DNA from: Macrostomum hystrix
Lineage: Eukaryota; Platyhelminthes; Macrostomidae
Direction: 5' to 3'
Assembly: GCA_950097015.1 (NCBI GenBank)
Contig: CATNEN010000037.1
Location: forward strand, 2,159,501-2,223,500
Length of the DNA stretch: 64,000 bases
Positions 60,185 to 64,000 of the stretch are shown here, in pieces; positions within the stretch are counted from its first letter, which is position 1, and each line of letters begins with the position of its first letter. The position numbers and the translations under genes are program-made. The notes under the pieces were generated by a model that was not told the origin of the DNA, ran no database searches, and was given only the letters and a program-made list of their open reading frames with translations.

Positions 60185-60855
60185 GTAAGCTATCCAACTC
60201 AGTCATCAATTATCGATAGCTACTCATAACTGTACGGCAACTATCAATAGACTGTACCTGTAGCTGAGTTATGTAAAATCTCAGCAGCATATGTCAGAAT
60301 AAGTTATTTAGCTCGTATCACTATCGGTAAATCTTGAGAGTCTGTGCCCGCGTGCCCGCTATTATTCATCCCAAGCTTAGGGATAATGAACGCGTGCCAG
60401 AACAGCTCAACAACGATTGCTGGCTTCGTCATGCAAATTAAGGGAACCGCCGACCCCCGCCATACCCGCTGTTTCTATCCCAGAATGTTTTCCCCTGCCG
60501 ACTTCTCAGGGGGGGGGATGGAAATCCCAAAAACTCTACCTTAGTAAATTGTGGCACGGGAAAATCAGCAGATTAGATAAGAAAGCCAAGCATTGTTGAC
60601 CGTCTGGGCTGAATTTCTGGAATCAATAAAAATGCATCGGACCTACACAGCTGCGTGCTCAAGGCTGGGAATAGAGACTCAATTATTTGCAAACACCCGA
60701 CTGGGGCATGCGTGCGATGTTTGGCTTCGAGCCTATTACGGGACGGAAACCCGCTGAAATTAGTTAACTGTAATTGCTGATTCGTTTAACGGTTTGTCAG
60801 GCAAGCAATTTTAGACTACAGACAAGACTGCTATCGTCCGTTAATCACGAATGGG
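60185..60855. other. Unique intron DNA
   Basis: No exon recognised. A small inverted repeat, TTCATCCC-AAGCTT-AGGGATAATGA, lies at 60365-60389. Confidence 0.4.
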
Positions 60856-60861
60856 GGCTAC

Positions 60862-61305
60862 ATCACAGCCATAGAATCACAGTCTTATCACAGCCATAGA
60901 ACCACAGTATAATCACAGACAAAGAACCACAGTCTAATCACAGCCATAGAATCACAGTCTTATCACAGCCATAGAACCACAGTATAATCACAGCCATAGA
61001 ACCACAATCTAATCACAGCCATAGAACCGTAGTCTTATCACAGCCATAGAACCACAGTATAATCACAGACAAAGAACCACAGTCTAATCACAGCCATAGA
61101 ATCACAGTCTTATCACAGCCATAGAACCACAGTATAATCACAGACAAAGAACCACAGTCTAATCACAGCCATAGAACTGCAGTCTTATCACAGCCATAGA
61201 ACCACAGTCTAATCCCAGCCATAGAACCACAATCTAATCACAGCCATAGAACCACAGTCTAATCACAGCCATAGAACCACAATCTAATCACAGCCATAGA
61301 ATCAT
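60862..61305. repeat. Minisatellite, 25-bp unit
   Basis: About 18 copies of ATCACAGCCATAGAACCACA followed by GTCTA, with variants GACAAAG and GTATA arranged in a repeating order. Confidence 0.95.
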
Positions 61306-62205
61306 ACACGTAGTTCCAGGTAGCAGTAATTAATTTAGCAGTACACTGCAGCAAGCGTGATATGAAAAAAATGAAACCTTGGAAAATTCATTAAACAAAT
61401 CGTAAGAGTCTGCTGAACCTTGGCCACAGAGAAGAAGAAGAGAAAGTCATTGTTTCTTTTAGTTTGTCGGCACACCAGCACTGACCAAATCGATAACCAA
61501 TTTTTTTTAGTCCACAAGGCCCTCACCATCGCATAAAGTCTTGCTCCAAATTTCTCTTCTTCCCAGCTCTCTCTCTCTCCCAGTTCTCTAAAAACAGCCG
61601 CAGTTTTTTGAACGGACAGACGTCATTAGATGGAGTGTAGTTGGAATTCTAGTTTTTTTTTCACCTAAGACCTTTCTAATTCTCGACTCGCGAGAGGCCC
61701 ACAGTCTGGCCTGGGGGAGGTAGGCAGCCAATTAAAACAGCTAGAGAATCATCTCATCTCTACTCTTCTCCCATCTCCCATTCTTTCATTGCCGCCGAGT
61801 GCTGTGCACCGCATCTGGATAGAGATCCCCCCCAAAAAATCCCTTCTCGCTCTTCTGCTCCCAGTTTTACTCCGTTCGCCCACCCGACCAAGCATCGAGA
61901 CTGTGACCTCCTTTGGAGTTGCAGTCTCTCTTCTGGCAACAACCCCAATCCCTAGCAACAGACGAACTTTCAATGGTTCTGGGAGAAATTTTGGAACCCA
62001 ATATAGGGATGCAACCGGTGGATTACTTAACTTCCCCCAGGCTGGGGAAGCGATTATAATTGGTTGGCAGAAACAGGTCCTTGGTGTACTTTAGATTTGT
62101 TGACGATGGAGTAAGAAAATTTGATGTCATTCATTGCCCCAGCTAAATATTTGCTCACGAAATCAATTGAGTCCATAAAATTGCTAATTAATGAAACTTA
62201 TGACT
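61306..62205. other. Unique intron or flanking DNA
   Basis: Pyrimidine-rich stretches near 61550-61580 and 61745-61870. No exon recognised. Confidence 0.4.
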
Positions 62206-62206
62206 T

Positions 62207-64000
62207 CTCTCACTCACTCATAAACTCACTCATGAACTTACTTATGAACTCACTCGTGATCTTACTCTTGAACTCACCTATGTCACAAACTCAATCATGA
62301 TCTCACCAATAAACTCAATCGAGAACTCACTCATGATCTCACTCATAGACTCAACCGTGAACTCACTCATGATCTCACTCATAGACTCAATCGTGAACTC
62401 ACTCATGATCTCACTCATAGACTCAACCGTGAACTCACTCATGATCTCACTCATAGACTCAATCGTGAACTCACTCATGATCTCACTCATAGACTCAATC
62501 GTGAACTCACTCATGATCTCACTCATAGACTCAATCGTGAACTCACTCATGATCTCACTCATAGACTCAACCGTGAACTCACTCATGATCTCACTCATAG
62601 ACTCAATCGTGAACTCACTCATGATCTCACTCATAGACTCAACCGTGAACTCACTCATGATCTCACTCATAGACTCAATCGTGAACTCACTCATGATCTC
62701 ACTCATAGACTCAACCGTGAACTCACTCATGATCTCACTCATAGACTCAATCGTGAACTCACTCATGATCTCACTCATAGACTCAACCGTGAACTCACTC
62801 ATGATCTCACTCATAGACTCAATCGTGAACTCACTCATGATCTCACTCATAGACTCAATCGTGAACTCACTCATGATCTCACTCATAGACTCAATCGTGA
62901 ACTCACTCATGATCTCACTCATAGACTCAACCGTGAACTCACTCATGATCTCACTCATAGACTCAATCGTGAACTCACTCATGATCTCACTCATAGACTC
63001 AACCGTGAACTCACTCATGATCTCACTCATAGACTCAATCGTGAACTCACTCATGATCTCACTCATAGACTCAACCGTGAACTCACTCATGATCTCACTC
63101 ATAGACTCAATCGTGAACTCACTCATGATCTCACTCATAGACTCAATCGTGAACTCACTCATGATCTCACTCATAGACTCAATCGTGAACTCACTCATGA
63201 TCTCACTCATAGACTCAACCGTGAACTCACTCATGATCTCACTCATAGACTCAATCGTGAACTCACTCATGATCTCACTCATAGACTCAATCGTGAACTC
63301 ACTCATGATCTCACTCATAGACTCAATCGTGAACTCACTCATGATCTCACTCATAGACTCAATCGTGAACTCACTCATGATCTCACTCATAGACTCAACC
63401 GTGAACTCACTCATGATCTCACTCATAGACTCAATCGTGAACTCACTCATGATCTCACTCATAGACTCAATCGTGAACTCACTCATGATCTCACTCATAG
63501 ACTCAATCGTGAACTCACTCATGATCTCACTCATAGACTCAACCGTGAACTCACTCATGATCTCACTCATAGACTCAACCGTGAACTCACTCATGATCTC
63601 ACTCATAGACTCAATCGTGAACTCACTCATGATCTCACTCATAGACTCAACCGTGAACTCACTCATGATCTCACTCATAGACTCAATCGTGAACTCACTC
63701 ATGATCTCACTCATAGACTCAATCGTGAACTCACTCATGATCTCACTCATAGACTCAATCGTGAACTCACTCATGATCTCACTCATAGACTCAATCGTGA
63801 ACTCACTCATGATCTCACTCATAGACTCAACCGTGAACTCACTCATGATCTCACTCATAGACTCAATCGTGAACTCACTCATGATCTCACTCATAGACTC
63901 AACCGTGAACTCACTCATGATCTCACTCATAGACTCAATCGTGAACTCACTCATGATCTCACTCATAGACTCAACCGTGAACTCACTCATGATCTCACTC
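62207..64000. repeat. Minisatellite, 36-bp unit, running off the window
   Basis: After degenerate starting copies, about 47 copies of a 36-bp unit (CTCACTCATGATCTCACTCA, TAGACTCAAYCGTGAA) follow to the end of the window. Variation is almost confined to one base, the Y (T or C). Because 36 is a multiple of 3, the minus strand encodes a 12-residue periodic peptide (MSEFTIESMSEI, or V for I) for 570 codons without a stop. Confidence 0.98.

Overview
The window is nuclear DNA from an invertebrate animal. Every convincing gene is split by GT-AG introns. The proteins match conserved animal families: a hillarin/KY-like protein, TM9SF4, proteasome subunit alpha type 3, OPA3 and an aminergic (dopamine-like) receptor. 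The mobile elements are those of animal genomes: a tRNA-derived SINE, short hAT elements with 8-bp target duplications, a Helitron remnant and a foldback element. A short run of TTAGGG-type repeat suggests the usual animal telomere motif. The species cannot be named from sequence alone.

Layout. 1-0.8 kb: foldback element. 1.0-2.8 kb: 3' exons of a hillarin/KY-like gene (+). 3.0-4.2 kb: SINE pieces on both sides of a 16-bp minisatellite. 5.2-9.4 kb: a 23-bp minisatellite lying just downstream of an intronless six-finger zinc-finger gene (-). 10-14.2 kb: SINE copies and two hAT elements. 15.3-21 kb: complete six-exon TM9SF4 gene (+), with minisatellites in introns 2, 4 and 5. 23.6-24.9 kb: complete two-exon PSMA3 gene (+) with a minisatellite in its intron. 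27.2-28.7 kb: a small secreted, possibly peptide-hormone, precursor (-). 30.1-33.7 kb: two-exon OPA3 gene (+) whose intron holds a hAT element, a deleted Helitron and a decayed copy of its own first exon. 34.8-43 kb: three minisatellites, a GC-rich island, a transposase remnant and a telomere-like block. 43.8-60.2 kb: the first two coding exons of a D2-like dopamine receptor, separated by a 15.8-kb intron that is mostly tandem repeat, including a 10.5-kb array of a 37-bp unit. 60.2-64 kb: intron or flank with two more arrays, the last running off the window.

The genes do not form a pathway. They are unrelated housekeeping and neuronal genes. The striking property of the window is tandem repetition: by my tally about 40 percent of the sequence lies in some eighteen different minisatellite families (units 14-88 bp). 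Each family appears at one place only, and most lie in introns or directly beside genes. Nearly all long open frames in the window are by-products of these arrays. I found no clear case of an undescribed multi-gene system. The best leads are the higher-order structure of the 37-bp array, intronic arrays carrying a consensus 5' splice site in every unit, and the unassigned peptide precursor.
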